NCBI GenBank assembly: GCA_029379385.1
Contig: CM055608.1
Coordinates: 26,348,350-26,412,349, forward strand
Reading direction: 5' to 3'
Length of the DNA: 64,000 nt
Source of the DNA: Quillaja saponaria
Lineage: Eukaryota > Streptophyta > Magnoliopsida > Fabales > Quillajaceae
The notes under the pieces are model-generated. The model made no database searches, was not told where the DNA came from, and worked only from the letters and a program-made list of their open reading frames with translations. Every line of letters starts with the position of its first letter. Positions within the stretch are counted from its first letter, which is position 1. Below are positions 10,961 through 22,193 of the stretch, piece by piece. A program made the position numbers and the translations under genes.

Positions 10961-11968
10961 TTTGGGAATAGCACATGCCTCTCCCAACTCAGCCCACCAA
11001 GAGCCCAGCCCAATAAAAGTGCAGATCTCCAACTCGGGCTGACAAACAAAGCCCACCTATGTCGGCCCAAATCCAAACAAAGGCTAGGTTATCTATTTTG
11101 CTATCTGGTCCCTATACTTCATATATATTATGGTAATGACTCATATATTTTATATATTTACAAAATTGGCTCAAATATTTAAATAATTATAATTTTGAAC
11201 TGTTAATTTAACTATATTTCACATTCGGGTCAAATATATTTTTAAATTATATAAATGGCCCAAATGTTTATATATTCACATAATTACCACATATCTTTTC
11301 ATATTATCAAATATGCCCTTATCATTTATATTATTTACATAAATGATTCAAATTAATTGCACAGTAGTCTAGAGGCTTTTATATTATCATTAATTGACCG
11401 AAGTAATTCTAGAAAATTACATATAGGCCCTAAAATTCTTTAAATGGCCTAAAAAATTTATAATTTTACACAAATTGCTTGCAAACTTCTATGTTCTTAT
11501 AGAAACTCCTGTCAAATGTATATCTTCATGTAAATCTGTTAGAATCGAATGCTCAGCTTAATTTATGTCTGCTTAATTATTGGAATACATGTTCATCAAC
11601 AACAAAAATATTCCAAGTCTTGAAAATATTATAAGGCCGAGTCGCCTAAAAACACCATAATTATAAAGCCACCACAAAAATGACCCGGTCACTCACTTGA
11701 CAAAATAATGGGCGTCTTAAGTATAATGGACCAATAATTCACCTCGCCTACATCTTGTACTTTGTAGCATGACAAAAATGATAATTACAATGCAACTATA
11801 TCTTTGACATATTATTGTATGTTCAGAAAGCATATTATTACATGTTCACCATCACATGTGGCTAATGAATTTTTCTGTTGAGATCGGTCGTTTAGCCACA
11901 GTTGCAAGAAATTTCTGCAGGTAAAGTTGAAAGGGAGAGGAATAGCCCCCCAAAACCAATCAAAAAGA

Positions 11969-13119
11969 AGATCTCCAAACCCGGGTGCGGTTGAGGTTCA
12001 CCTGGTCTATTCAACGACCCCGACAGGGAACTCGACCCCCCGGTGCTCGCGGTTAGGCACGCGAGGCAGCCAGGTTTTCACCTGCGGTCCGAGCCTCTGC
12101 TGAGTCTCCAAGATCTCCAAAACCCGGACGCGGTTGAGGTTCACTTGGTCTATTCAACGACCCCGACAGGGAACTCAACCCCCCGGTACTCACAGTCAGG
12201 CACACGAGGCCGCCAAGTTTTCACCCGCGGTCCGAGCCTCCGCCGAGTCTCCAAGATCTCCAAAACTCGGGCGCGGTTGAGGTTCACCTGGTCTATTCAA
12301 CGACCCCGACAGGGAACTCGACCCCCCGGTGCTCGCGGTCAGGCAAGCGAGGCCGTCAGGTTTTCACATGCGGTCCGAGCCTCCGCCGAGTCTCCAAGAT
12401 CTCCTAAAACCCAGGCGTGGTTGAGGTTCACTTGGTCTATTCAACGACCCTAACAGGGAACTCGAGCCCCCGGTGCTAGTGGTCAGGCACGCGAGGCCGC
12501 CAAGTTTTCACCCGCGGTCCGAGCCTCCGTCGAGTCTCCAAGATCTCCAGAACCCGGGCGCGGTTGAGGTTCACCTGGTTTATTCAATGACCCCAACAGG
12601 GAACTCAACCCCTCGGTGCTTCCGGTCAGGCACGTGAGGCCGCCAGGTTTTCACCCGCGGTCTGAGCCTTCACTAAGTTTCCAAGATCTCCAAAACACGG
12701 GTGCGGTTGAGGTTTACTTGGTCTATTCAATGACCCCGACAGGGAACTCAACCCCCCGGTGCTCGCTGTCAGGCACGCGAGGCCGCCAAGTTTTCACCCA
12801 CAGTCCGAGCCTCCGCCGAGTCCCCAAGATCTCCAAACCCAAGTCGACAATGGTCGAGGTTCGTCTGGTCCATCCAACGACCCTGACAGGGAACCTGACC
12901 TCCTCGGTGCTCGTGTATCAAGCACGCGAGGCCAGCCAGGTTTTCACCTGAGGTCCGAGCCTCCGCCGAGTTAGATCTCCAAAACCCGGGTCGAAAACGG
13001 TCGAGGTTCACCTGGTCGATCCAACGACCCTGACAGGGAACTCGACCTCCCCGGTGCTCGCGGATCAGGCATGCGAGGCTGCCAGGTTTCCATCCTGCGG
13101 TCCGAGCCTCTGCCGAGTT
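11969..13119 (+). repeat. Eight-copy 143-bp tandem array
   Basis: Units start AGATCTCC at 11969, 12111, 12254, 12397, 12541, 12684, 12827 and 12973, so the period is 142-146 bp. Each contains GGTTGAGGTTCACCTGGT, GACAGGGAACTCGACC, a GTGCTCGCGGTCAGGC phrase and GGTCCGAGCCTCCGCCGAG. The last two units differ most, with an extra GTCGAAAACGG-type insertion. GC content is far above the surroundings. Several open frames cross the array on both strands only because the repeat lacks stops. Diverged copies of a short sequence around TGAGATCNNNNGTTTA flank the array at about 11870-11930 and 13210-13275. Confidence 0.9.
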
Positions 13120-13444
13120 CGCTCGCAAAAGGTCTGTACTCAAATATTTAACTCTCCAAAGGTGGACTCTAGTACTGCATGTCTTTTTAATTGTAAAGTA
13201 TATTGTTTTACCCTTATATGTGCCTAACAAATTTTCTTTTGAGATCAACTGTTTAACTATAGTTGCAGGGAAATTTCACAGCCCAAGACAAAGGAAGTTA
13301 GAGCTACAAGCTCACCCTAACGTCACAAGGCTTGGAGCCAAAAGCTCGTCCACTAAGAAAAAACTCAATTAACACTGGTTATGCCCTTAGATGACTTCAA
13401 GTCCGAGTCACTTCATTCCTCGAACTTGTTTTTGGGGGGACTTG

Positions 13445-13649
13445 TGTTAATACAAACACTAACAAAGCCCAATAAGCCCAGACCCACCAAAGGCCTTACA
13501 AATACAAGCTTTCACCTTCTCAAAAAAGTTAAAGTCTCTCTACACTTGAGCTCTCCCCTTATCTATCTAAGACTGACTTGAGCTTCGGAGTGCTCCTTGC
13601 AGGTCTCCAGCTCTCCAGCTCTCCAGCTCGGATAAATCCAATATTAACA
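13445..13649 (+). repeat. 3' LTR of the LARD-like element
   Basis: 205 bp copy of 10296-10484, preceded by the polypurine tract and ACTTG, and followed by the AGTTA target duplication. Confidence 0.85.
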
Positions 13650-13686
13650 AGTTAGTTTGACGTCGAAGCAAATAAAATAAGAAAAT

Positions 13687-13720
<34 letters not shown>

Positions 13721-13764
13721 AATAGATTCTCAACCTACATATTTAAACTTTTGGATTCAAATTT

Positions 13765-14390
13765 GTTACCTAGCCTTTACTTGGTGTATAATGAATTGGG
13801 TTGCTGATTAATACGCCAGCTCCAATTTTGTGTGATTAAAAGTTTTCAAATCCTGAAACCCCAACCCTCATGCTTTCTTAGTTTTTCACAAGTATTCCCA
13901 TTTTAACCAATGTAGTTTCCTATCATTTGTATTTTGGCTCCACCAAAAGTAACTCGTCATGGAATTTAGTTCATCACACAAGCTCATAGGAAGCTTGAAA
14001 CAATTCAAAGAGCAGGCTAGTAAATCTTGGGCAACTGATTTAATAGAATATCCTTCCTTGCTTTAGACAAACAAATTTCCTTAACTCGATCTCAAATGTT
14101 GGAAGCAATTATTTTTAGACCATCCAATCTGATTAAGACTGCCCCAAGTAACGTTCACAAAAAGTTACAGTCCGAACATTTAGAGCAGTAAGAATTTACT
14201 TTCGAATGTGTTGTAGGAAAATTAATTAGCACTAAACACAACCATATACTTCCCATTGTTTATTAACTGTCCTTGAGCAAGTCCCATAATGATGCAAGAT
14301 CTCATACACCACTCTACATTCTGTTACTGAAGCCTTGCCTATCATCTGCGAAAAGGACATGTGAAAAACACAGAAAATCAGAACATTGTT
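13765..14390 (-). pseudogene. LINE reverse transcriptase fragment, decayed
   Basis: Read on the minus strand, 13765-14100 gives recognisable L1-type plant LINE sequence from the end of the reverse transcriptase: LPMSLCDELNSMTSYFWW, then DRKLHWLKWEYL, then an equivalent of the KKAGGMGFRDL block (KKAWGWGFQDLKTFN). Stops and frameshifts interrupt it. Nothing upstream of this part of the polymerase is preserved. A TA microsatellite (about 13690-13716) separates it from the LARD element. Confidence 0.65.
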
Positions 14391-14399
14391 AGATTAATA

Positions 14400-15090
14400 T
14401 TACTTTAATTACAAAATGTGATTTTTTTAAAAAAAACTAAAAAAACTAATGCTTTCTTTATATCGTCTCAGTTTTTTTTAGTGAATAGTGTCGAGACTAA
14501 CTTATGTGTACTTTGATTAATTACATTTCTAATAAAACAAACAAGACATCTATGTTAGAACTCTGGATTACAAATTCATAAGCCATTACTATATATATTA
14601 ATTGCAATAAATATTTCAAGAATGATAACTAAGTTCATCTTATTTATTTATTTTTATTAATGTTAGCTTTGTGGTTTCAAATGCCTGCTGTATTCCAGAA
14701 AGATGAAAAAGAAATGAAGTGAAATAATGTTAGGGTTATATTAATGAGAAAGCGTGAAAACAAGTATTAGTAAGAGGGTGTGAGCTAAGATGGAGGTGCT
14801 AGAATAAGAAGTCTTAGATTTGAGTCCAATCATTGACAAATGCGTAGTACATTTTCTCATTAGTTGAGTTGTTTGTCTCAGTTTAGGTGTGGATCTTTGG
14901 AATTGTGATATTGTTTGAAATGAGAGAATCTTTTTTTAATACCATAATTTATGATTAATAAAATATAAATAAGATCTCTGACCAAAAAAAAAAAAAGATT
15001 AATTGTCTTTTTTTCTTAATTTGAATACTTTTTCTTCTAAAAGTCCTCAATTTATAGGATTATATAAAGCTATATAAATATTGTGAACAA
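14400..15090. other. AT-rich intergenic DNA
   Basis: No gene or element boundary is recognised between the LINE fragment and the next transposon remnants. Confidence 0.5.
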
Positions 15091-15093
15091 ACT

Positions 15094-15260
15094 ACACTTC
15101 TGATCTCCCTTGAAGTTTAGTAAAATGACATTAAGATTCAAAATTTGAGAAATTTAATACTTTCTTTCCTTAAATAAATGAAAAACTAATGGTCTTAATT
15201 ACAAATAATTTGAGGAAAAAAAAAAAACTAAAAAGTTATGCTTGTATCTCCAAAATATTA
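15094..15260. mobile_element. Single-arm remnant of the 8.2-9.8 kb transposon family
   Basis: The phrases CTTGAAGTTTAGTAAAATGACA and CAAAATTTGAGAAATTTAATACTT match the left tip of the element at 8258. Only one arm is present, so this is a truncated copy or a solo TIR. Confidence 0.5.
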
Positions 15261-15280
15261 GAAAGTCTTTTTGTTGTTGC

Positions 15281-15638
15281 TAAATTACACTTTTAGTCCT
15301 TATAGTTTGACCCAAAGTTTAGTTTAGTCCCTTGTAATTCCAAAATTCAAAATATCATCCATATAGTTTTAAAAATCATGCAATGTGATGCTTACCGCCA
15401 ATGCCCATCATATTTAACTAACGGGGATCATGAATGATGATGTGGCAAACATGTGTCAATGTGGTCCATAATCACGTGGCATGCCACGCCACCTCCGTTA
15501 AGTTAAATCTAATGAGATGTGACGACATGGACATATTATCTGGTTTTCAAAACTATAGGGATGACATTTGACTTCTTGAATTATAAAAACTAAGCTGAAC
15601 TTTGTGATTAAACTATAAGGATTGAAAGTATAATTTAA
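15281..15638. mobile_element. Palindromic MITE, about 360 bp
   Basis: TAAATTACACTTTTAGTCC at the left pairs with GGATTGAAAGTATAATTTA at the right, and the inverted similarity runs inward to a centre near 15455-15485, where CACGTGGCATGCCACG lies. This is a nearly complete foldback with no coding capacity. A half-copy of a related element with the same TTAAATTATA...GTCC start lies at about 15682-15860. Confidence 0.65.
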
Positions 15639-16009
15639 CTTTTTTTCTCTTCATATGAGTCCTAGTACTTAATTTTTTGTGTTGTTAAATTATAGTTTTT
15701 GTCCATTTAATTTGATTCATAATTTATTTTAGTCCCTATATTTTAATTTATTGTAATAGAGTCATTCTAATTAAAAATTACTTCAAGTGGGTTCTTATCG
15801 TCAAATTCCATCCAAATTAATTTAAACCAAGGTGATGTGGACAAAAAGAAGAGGATGGAAAATAACTTGACAAATGATACGGCTAGTGGACGAATAAAAA
15901 ATTAACACATGGCTTAAAAAATATTAAATAAAATTCTCAACTTATATATATTTTTTAAATGAAACATAATATTTAAAAAATAAAAATATATACTGAAAAA
16001 TAAAAAATA

Positions 16010-17671
16010 ATCCATAATTTCTTTCCCATTGAAGTTTGCAGATGATTTATTTCTTTTAGTATAGACAGATTCTTCTCAAATCTTGATTATTAAACAATGT
16101 CTTGACTCTTTTTGCTATTCTTCTGGAAAGAAAGTCAATGCTAGCAAAACTGTTCTCTCTTCTGTTGTAGGAATATCCATTCAGTGAAAGCTAATAATAT
16201 GGCTAAAGAAGCTGAATTCCATCTAACTCACAATTTTGGTTAGTATCTGGGTATTCTGATGGTTCATGGAAGAGTTACTAGGACTTAGTTTCATATTGTG
16301 GAAATGGTTCAACAACAACTCTCTAATTGGAAAGCAAAGTTTTTATTGCTAGCCAGCAGGGTTATGATAACTTAGTATGTTATTCAAGCTCTTCTATTTA
16401 CTTAATGCAAACAGTGAAGCAGCCAACTTTTATTTGTGAGAAAATTGATAAAACTTGTAGAAACTTTATTTTGAGAAAAACTAATTAGTGTAGATGGACT
16501 CATTTAATAAGTTGGTATGCAATCTGCAAACCCAAGTTACATGGTGGGCTCAGTGTTCGCTCTCTCCGTGCTACAAAAGATGCTTTCCCAATGAAACTTA
16601 GTTAGAATATTGTTCAACATCCTTCAGAGTTTTAGGTGTCAGTTTTGCAAGCTAAGTATAGCACACCAAAAGATTTTAAGACAAGTCATGTTTGTAATGT
16701 TGGCGCCTCCCCTCTTTGGAAAGCTCTTTGTGTTGTGTGGTGTTATTGAGTGAAGGTACGCAATGAAATAATATAGGAAGATGGGAAATTAATCCATCCG
16801 GTTTTAGCATGATAATTGGTTGGAAGGTACGAGTTCTTTTGTTAATCATCTTACTACCTTACGTCGAATTAATTATATCTCTAATATAGTGACAATTGCG
16901 TGATTTCTGGTGATTGGGATATGCACAATATTTGCACATATCTTCCCACTGATATTTGCTTAAAAATTAAAGCCACGTTGCCCTTTAGAGATGGCGAAAA
17001 TAATCGTTTAGTGTATGGTCAAGACCGTACAGGGCATTTTTCCATCTAATCATCCTATCATTTTCTTTCTTAAGTTCATCTTCAGTGTGACATTCTGGAT
17101 GCTTTGGTGATGGAGGAATAAAATACCATTTGAAGTAGGTTTTAAGCTTCCATGGAATCCTATTTGGGTTATTATGAACTTTATTGGTAAGATTGACCTA
17201 GCTAATGATTTTCTTCCTTATTAGGCCGTAAAGTGAAAAATAAGACATGCTTTAATTTTTGGATAGCTCTAGAATATGGGTGGATGAAATTGAATATAGA
17301 TGGGGTGGCAAAAGGATCTCATGGTTTAGCTGGGGTAGGGGCTCTTTTTTGGGATTCTTTTGGTCAATGGAAAGGTTGATATGTCAAATTGTTGGCATTG
17401 CAATAACTATTTGTGCTGAGTTGCAGGCAATTTTAAAAGAGTTATTGTTAGCTTGGAACTTGGAATTTTGTAAGATTATTTTGAAAACTAATTCAATGTT
17501 ACTTATTCAATTAATTAACATGGAGACAGGGAGCTTTGATGCTAATGCAACTCTGGTTTCTTAGATTTGTGATATTCTACATAGAGATTGAATGGTTAGG
17601 ATACAACATATTTTTCACAAAGAAAATTGCTATGCAGATTGGCTTGCCAACAATGCAATTATTGAAAAACT
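16010..17671 (+). pseudogene. LINE relic: reverse transcriptase and RNase H
   Basis: The plus strand shows FADDLFLLV, the reverse transcriptase catalytic motif, near 16036, followed by SGKKVNASKT, typical of plant L1-type LINEs. RNase H-like sequence follows: MKLNIDGVAKG near 17285, then AELQAILKELLLAWNLEF, and ENCYADWLANNAI near 17620-17660. Numerous stops and frameshifts break it. The relic runs directly into plastid-derived DNA at about 17672. A possible continuation of its C-terminal tail appears at 22430-22660, after the plastid insert and a Copia element. Confidence 0.7.
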
Positions 17672-17935
17672 GTCGCAATTCACAAGGTTCAACAAGCAAT
17701 CAATATTTCACGATCAAGAGTGGTACTCTTTGTAGTAGCGGTCCTTATATATCGTATTAACAATCGAAAGATGGTTGAAAGAAAAAAATCTCTATTTGAT
17801 AGGGTTTATCCTGTACTTATGAATTCCATTGGACCTAGAAATGATACATTGAAAGAATCTTTTGGGTCTTCCAATATCAATATGTTAATTGTTTCGCTTT
17901 TGTATCTTCCAAAAGGAAAAAAGATCCAGAGTACC
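17672..17935 (+). pseudogene. ycf2: ycf2 N-terminal fragment, frameshifted
   Basis: One frame gives [14 protein letters not shown] and, after a frameshift near 17718, another gives [20 protein letters not shown] and then [19 protein letters not shown] and [13 protein letters not shown]. These are consecutive parts of the Ycf2 N-terminus. Divergence from the functional gene and the frameshift mark it as a dead nuclear copy of some age. Confidence 0.85.
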
Positions 17936-18169
17936 GGGAAAAAGTAAAATATTTGATAGAAGAACGAGAGATCATTTTGAACAACCTGTTATAATAAGAA
18001 AGCCTTATATCTTGAAAAATAAGGTCATGAAATTTCGATTTATTTATCTCTTATTTCACATATAATAGATTTGCTTGAATTGATACATGATTTTCTTTTA
18101 GTCTTTTTTAGATCAGATCTCCTGACCATGATTTTCCTACCCCTAGAGGGAAAGGTCCTTCCTTTTTTG

Positions 18170-18287
18170 GCTGGTTGTGAGTGAGGAAGGGTTCGAACCC
18201 CCGATACCGTGGTTCGTAGCCACATGCGATTTAAACTGGGGAAAAAGGATTTGCAGTCTCTTGCCTTATCTCTCGGTCATGCTACCA
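18170..18287 (-). pseudogene. Chimeric plastid tRNA remnant: trnC-GCA 5' part fused to trnR-ACG 3' half
   Basis: On the minus strand, 18287 to about 18229 resembles plastid trnC-GCA through the anticodon arm (GACTGCAAATCCTTT, with the CCCCAGTTTAAATC T arm). It then changes without its acceptor stem into GTGGCTACGAACCACGG, the anticodon arm of trnR-ACG, and that tRNA's T arm GGGGGTTCGAACCC. Neither half makes a complete cloverleaf, so no tRNA is expected from it. Confidence 0.75.
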
Positions 18288-18495
18288 AAACGAAAAAAAT
18301 ATATGAAAATAACCCCTCCCCCCAAAAGGGGGGGGGGGGGGTACTTGTTTCTGATGATAACTATACAAATAGATCTTATATATCATATATATATATATAA
18401 TAAAGTACCGCATGAGTGGATATATAAGAATCCAAATATGTCAATTCACTCATGTTACCCTATGGTTGGAATTTCTATAACATTGGCATTCTTCT

Positions 18496-18676
18496 TGTTG
18501 AATATAAGAAGAATGTATATTCAGATGATTATTAATGTACAAGAGGGAGCCTCTATTTATAGGCTAAAATGTTTACCTAACATAGTGAACCTAGACTAAA
18601 TATCAACCAAATACGTAATAGAAATTACACATAAATAAGGAAATTTGACCCACTAATTAAGCTGTCTACTCTAATA
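18496..18676 (-). repeat. 3' LTR of the Copia element
   Basis: 181 bp. On the minus strand it carries a TATAAATAG box at about 18553-18561 in the context GCCTATAAATAGAGGC, the LTR core promoter. The terminal TG has become TA. Confidence 0.9.
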
Positions 18677-18683
18677 CTCCCCC

Positions 18684-21600
18684 TCAAGTTGGAGCATAAA
18701 AATTATATGTTCCAAGCTTGTTGCATAGATATCGCAGTCGGTTTCCTGCCAAAGATTTTGTGAATAAGTCTGTTAACTGATTTTCTGATTTTGCATATGT
18801 AGTGTTGATTGTATTATCCATAAGTTTCTTACGAACAAAATGACAGTCAACTTCTATATGTTTTGTTCGTTCATGAAAGACTGGATTTGATGCAATATTT
18901 AATGCAACTTGATTATCACATACTAACTCCATAGGCTGTGAGTGCTGAAATACAAGTTCGTCTAATAGATTTTTCAGCCAAACTAACTCAGCAGTGGTAT
19001 GAGTCATGACCCTATATTCAGATTCAGCACTGGATCTTGCAACAATAGTCTGCTTTTTGCTTTTCCATGAAACAAGATTTCCACCCAGAAATATACAGTA
19101 TCTTGTAGTAGATCTTCTGTCAAATTGAGAGCCTGCCCAATCAGCATCGCTATAACCTTGAACTGGAGTAGAATTTTGTTTATGGACTAATGTATGACCA
19201 CGACCATGTCCTCGAACTAGAGTGTGTCTATGATTCTTATATAATAATCCCTTTCCGGGTGCAGTTTTAAGGTATCTTAGGATATGAATAACAGCATTGC
19301 AATGAGATGTTCGAGGTTGAGAAAGAAATTGCCTAACCATACTATTTGCAAAAGCAATATCTGGTCTAGTGCCTGTGAGATAATTCAGCTTACCAACAAG
19401 ACGTCTATATTGCTAAAGATTTGTCAGTAGCTCCCTCTCATCTGATACAAGTTTAGTGTTGGGATCCATAGGAGTATCTACAAGTTTGGAATCCAACATA
19501 CTTATATCACTCAAGACATTCAGACAATACTTTCTTTGAGAAAGGCAAATACCCAATTGTGATCTTGTAACTTCAATGCCCAAGAAGTATTTTAGCTGTC
19601 CTAAGTCTTTAGTTTGAAACTTAGATTGTAGGAATGATTTCAATTGCCGAATCCCATAATTATCATCACCTGTAATCACAATATCATTCACATATACAAT
19701 TAAAAGAATTTTTCCATTAGGTGTATGTTTATAGAAACTGAGTGATCAACAGTACACATCTGAAGGCCAAAACTAAGAACAACTTCACTGAATCTACCAA
19801 ACCAAGCTCTAGGCGATTGTTTTAAGCCATATAGAGACTTTTTCAATTGACACATCATACTGGATTCTCCTTGAGCAACAAAACCAGGTGGTTGTTCCAT
19901 AAAGACTTCTTCATCAAGATCACCATGTGAGAAAGCATTTTTGATGTCCAATTAATAGAGTGGCCAATCAAAAATAGCAGCTAGAGATATAAATACCCTG
20001 ACAAATATAATTTTAGCTACAAGAGAGAAAGTTTCTGAATAATCCACACCATAGACCTGAGTGTAGCCTTTTGCTATCAATCTAGCCTTTAAGCGATCAA
20101 CAGAACCATTGGGATGAACTTTTATGGTGTATACCCATTTACATCTAACAGTGGATTTTTCAGAAGGTAAATAGACAAGTTCCCAAGTACCATTAGTATG
20201 TAAGGCATTCATTTCATCAACCATGGCCTGCCGCCACTTGGGATGAGCAAGAGCATCATTGGTGGACTTTGGAATAGAAATAGAAGACAAAGAGGAGACA
20301 AATGCATAATAGGGTGAAGATAAATGATGATAACTCAAAAAGTATAAATAGGATAAGGATTACGAGTTGAACGAGTACCTCTTCGTAAAATAGGTAGTGA
20401 AGTAGGATCCGAGGCACGGGAAGGTTTTGGGACAAAAGATGAGTCATCAGGTACATCAACAGTGTCTGCTGGAAGATCAGGTAGTAGCGCAAATGATGCA
20501 TGGTCATTTGGCCCAAGATAAGGAACCAGAAGAGCCTCAGAGATAGAAGGTGACTCTGGAATAGTCGAGGAAAAGAATGAAGATTCCTAAAAAAATGTAA
20601 CATCAGCGGAGATAAAGTAACGATTCTTATCTGGCAGTAACATTTATACCATTTTTGAAGGCGAGAATAACCCAAGAAGATGCACTTAATTGATTTGGAA
20701 AAGAGTTTATCCTGTCCAGGTGTTAGATCATGAACAAAACAAATGCAACCAAAGATACAAAGCGGAAGTGAATATAAGGGATGATTAGGAAAGATGATAG
20801 AATATGGAATTTTGTTATGCAATGTAGAAGATGTCATACGATTAATAAGGTAGCATGCAGTAAGTACAACATCACCCCAAAACCGAAGTGGAATATGACC
20901 ATGAAGTAATAGAGTGCGAGCTGTTTCAATTAAATGTCTGTTTTTGCGCTCAGCAACTCCATTTTGTTGAGGGGTGTGAGAATAAGATGATTGATGCAGC
21001 ATACCTTGAGATGTCATAAAGTGCTAAAATGATGTAAAAAAATATTCACATGCATTATCATTACGCAAAATATGAATAGAAACACCAAATTGTGTTTTAA
21101 TTTCAGCACAAAACTGTTGGAATATAGAAAATAACTCATAACGATTTTTCATTAAAAATAACCACGTGCAACGAGAATAATCATCAATAAAGGTTACGAA
21201 ATACTGAAATCCCAAAGATGAACTAACACGACTAGGACCCCAAACATCAGTATGAATAAGATGAAAGGGAGACTCTGCTCTAAAACGAATATGATTTGGA
21301 AATGAAGAACGTGTGTACTTGCCAAGCTGACATGATTCACAATTTAAAGATGACAGAGATGACAAACGAGGAACCATCTTCTGAAGCTTAGATAGACTAG
21401 GATGACCTAATCAACTGTGAATGAGAATATGTGATACATCTGTAAAGCAAGCCACTGAAGATGTAGGTAGTGTGGTAAGATGGTAGAGGCCATGTGACTC
21501 ACGCCCTGTGCCAATCGTTCGTCCCGTACATCAGTCCTGTATAGTAAAAGAATCATCAATGAAAGTGACAGAACAATTGAGAGAACGAGTCAATTGACTA

Positions 21601-22036
21601 ATAGAAATCAAACTGAATGAATATTCAGGGATATAAAGCACATATTCTAAAGGCAAAAAAGATAATGGTGTAGCTTGACCTATACCTTTAGCAATGGTTG
21701 TAGAGCCATTAGCTATAGTGACAGTGGAAAGTGATGATGGATTACTAATACTAGAAAAAGTTTGGGATTACTAGATATGTGATTAAAGGCACCAGAATCA
21801 AGAATCCAAGTGTCAGAAGGGGTCTGAGAAAGGCAAGCGACAGAATTACCATGAGAAGATTGCTGGGTAGCTTGATACTGTAGGAACTTATAATATTCAG
21901 TAACTGATAATGAGACATTAATAGGCTTGTCTTTAGATGGTGAAACTTCAAGTGAATTGGCTGATTGAACAATGTTAGCTGTAGTAATAACAGGGGATCC
22001 AGAAAACACAAAGGTAAAAGTACTAGGTTTTGACAT
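18684..22036 (-). pseudogene. Copia pol remnant: protease, integrase, reverse transcriptase, RNase H
   Basis: In minus-strand order: the protease motif WILDSGAFNHIS (near 21800), where the usual Ser-Asp after Ala is Phe-Asn; the pre-integrase SCQLGKYTRSSFP and the integrase core with HTDVWGPS, TFIDDYSRCTWLF and HSSYSHTPQQNGVAERKNRH (21377-20940); the reverse transcriptase with KARLIAKGYTQVYGVDYSETF, DIKNAFSHGDLDEEVFMEQP and LYGLKQSPRAW (20338-19700); and RNase H with SDADWAGS, SSAESEYRVM and VCDNQVALNIASNPVFHERTKHIE (19340-18690). Stops and frameshifts split it into at least six frames, and the normal YVDD motif has decayed with them. It cannot make a working polyprotein. Confidence 0.9.
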
Positions 22037-22193
22037 ACCGATTTCAGATTTTTCAAAGGTAACCGATGAACAGTACCCTCGATGAACAATAATTGTACTG
22101 CTGGAATGAAACGCAGCAATAGAGAGACACGCTGGAAAGAAACACAGAGAAAAATAAAAATTAGTGTTTTTTTCTCCCTAAGCTCTGATACCA

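Larger units (their letters stand above)
10296..13649 (+). mobile_element. Non-autonomous LTR retrotransposon (LARD-like) with internal tandem array
   Basis: Two direct repeats form the LTRs (10296-10484 and 13445-13649), starting TGTTAATAC and ending ATTAACA. The 5-bp target duplication AGTTA lies outside both (10291-10295 and 13650-13654). A primer-binding-like sequence TGGCGTCGT follows the left LTR; it resembles the start of the PBS for tRNA-Asp used by many plant Gypsy elements. A polypurine tract with six Gs (about 13430-13440) precedes the right LTR. No gag or pol is visible in 3.0 kb of interior. It holds a GC-rich duplicated block (10583-10900), an AT-rich middle and a 143-bp tandem array next to the 3' LTR. 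An array there is known from Tat/Ogre-lineage Gypsy elements, so parasitism on that lineage is my inference. Confidence 0.85.
17672..18290 (+). other. Plastid DNA inserted in the nucleus (NUPT), rearranged
   Basis: The left part reads as the N-terminal region of plastid Ycf2. The right part, on the minus strand, contains a plastid trnC-GCA fragment joined to the 3' half of trnR-ACG and its downstream spacer (the GGAAAGGTCC... and TAGGAAAATCATG phrases). About 150 bp between 17950 and 18110 looks organellar but I could not assign it. ycf2 and trnR-ACG lie in the plastid inverted repeat while trnC-GCA lies in the large single-copy region. The pieces were therefore not adjacent in the plastid genome. 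Confidence 0.75.

Noticed and set aside
11969..13119. CRISPR-like array because of regular repeats
   Set aside because: Repeats are contiguous 143-bp units without unique spacers, in plant nuclear DNA inside an LTR element.
10485..13248. Long frames on both strands within the LARD element
   Set aside because: They are produced by stop-poor GC-rich tandem repeats and change frame with each unit. No gag or pol motif appears.
18170..18287. A functional tRNA gene
   Set aside because: It is a fusion of a 5' trnC part and a 3' trnR part, without matching acceptor stems.
18177..18599. 140-codon frame as a gene
   Set aside because: It runs from plastid tRNA debris through a G homopolymer into the Copia LTR, which is not a plausible protein.
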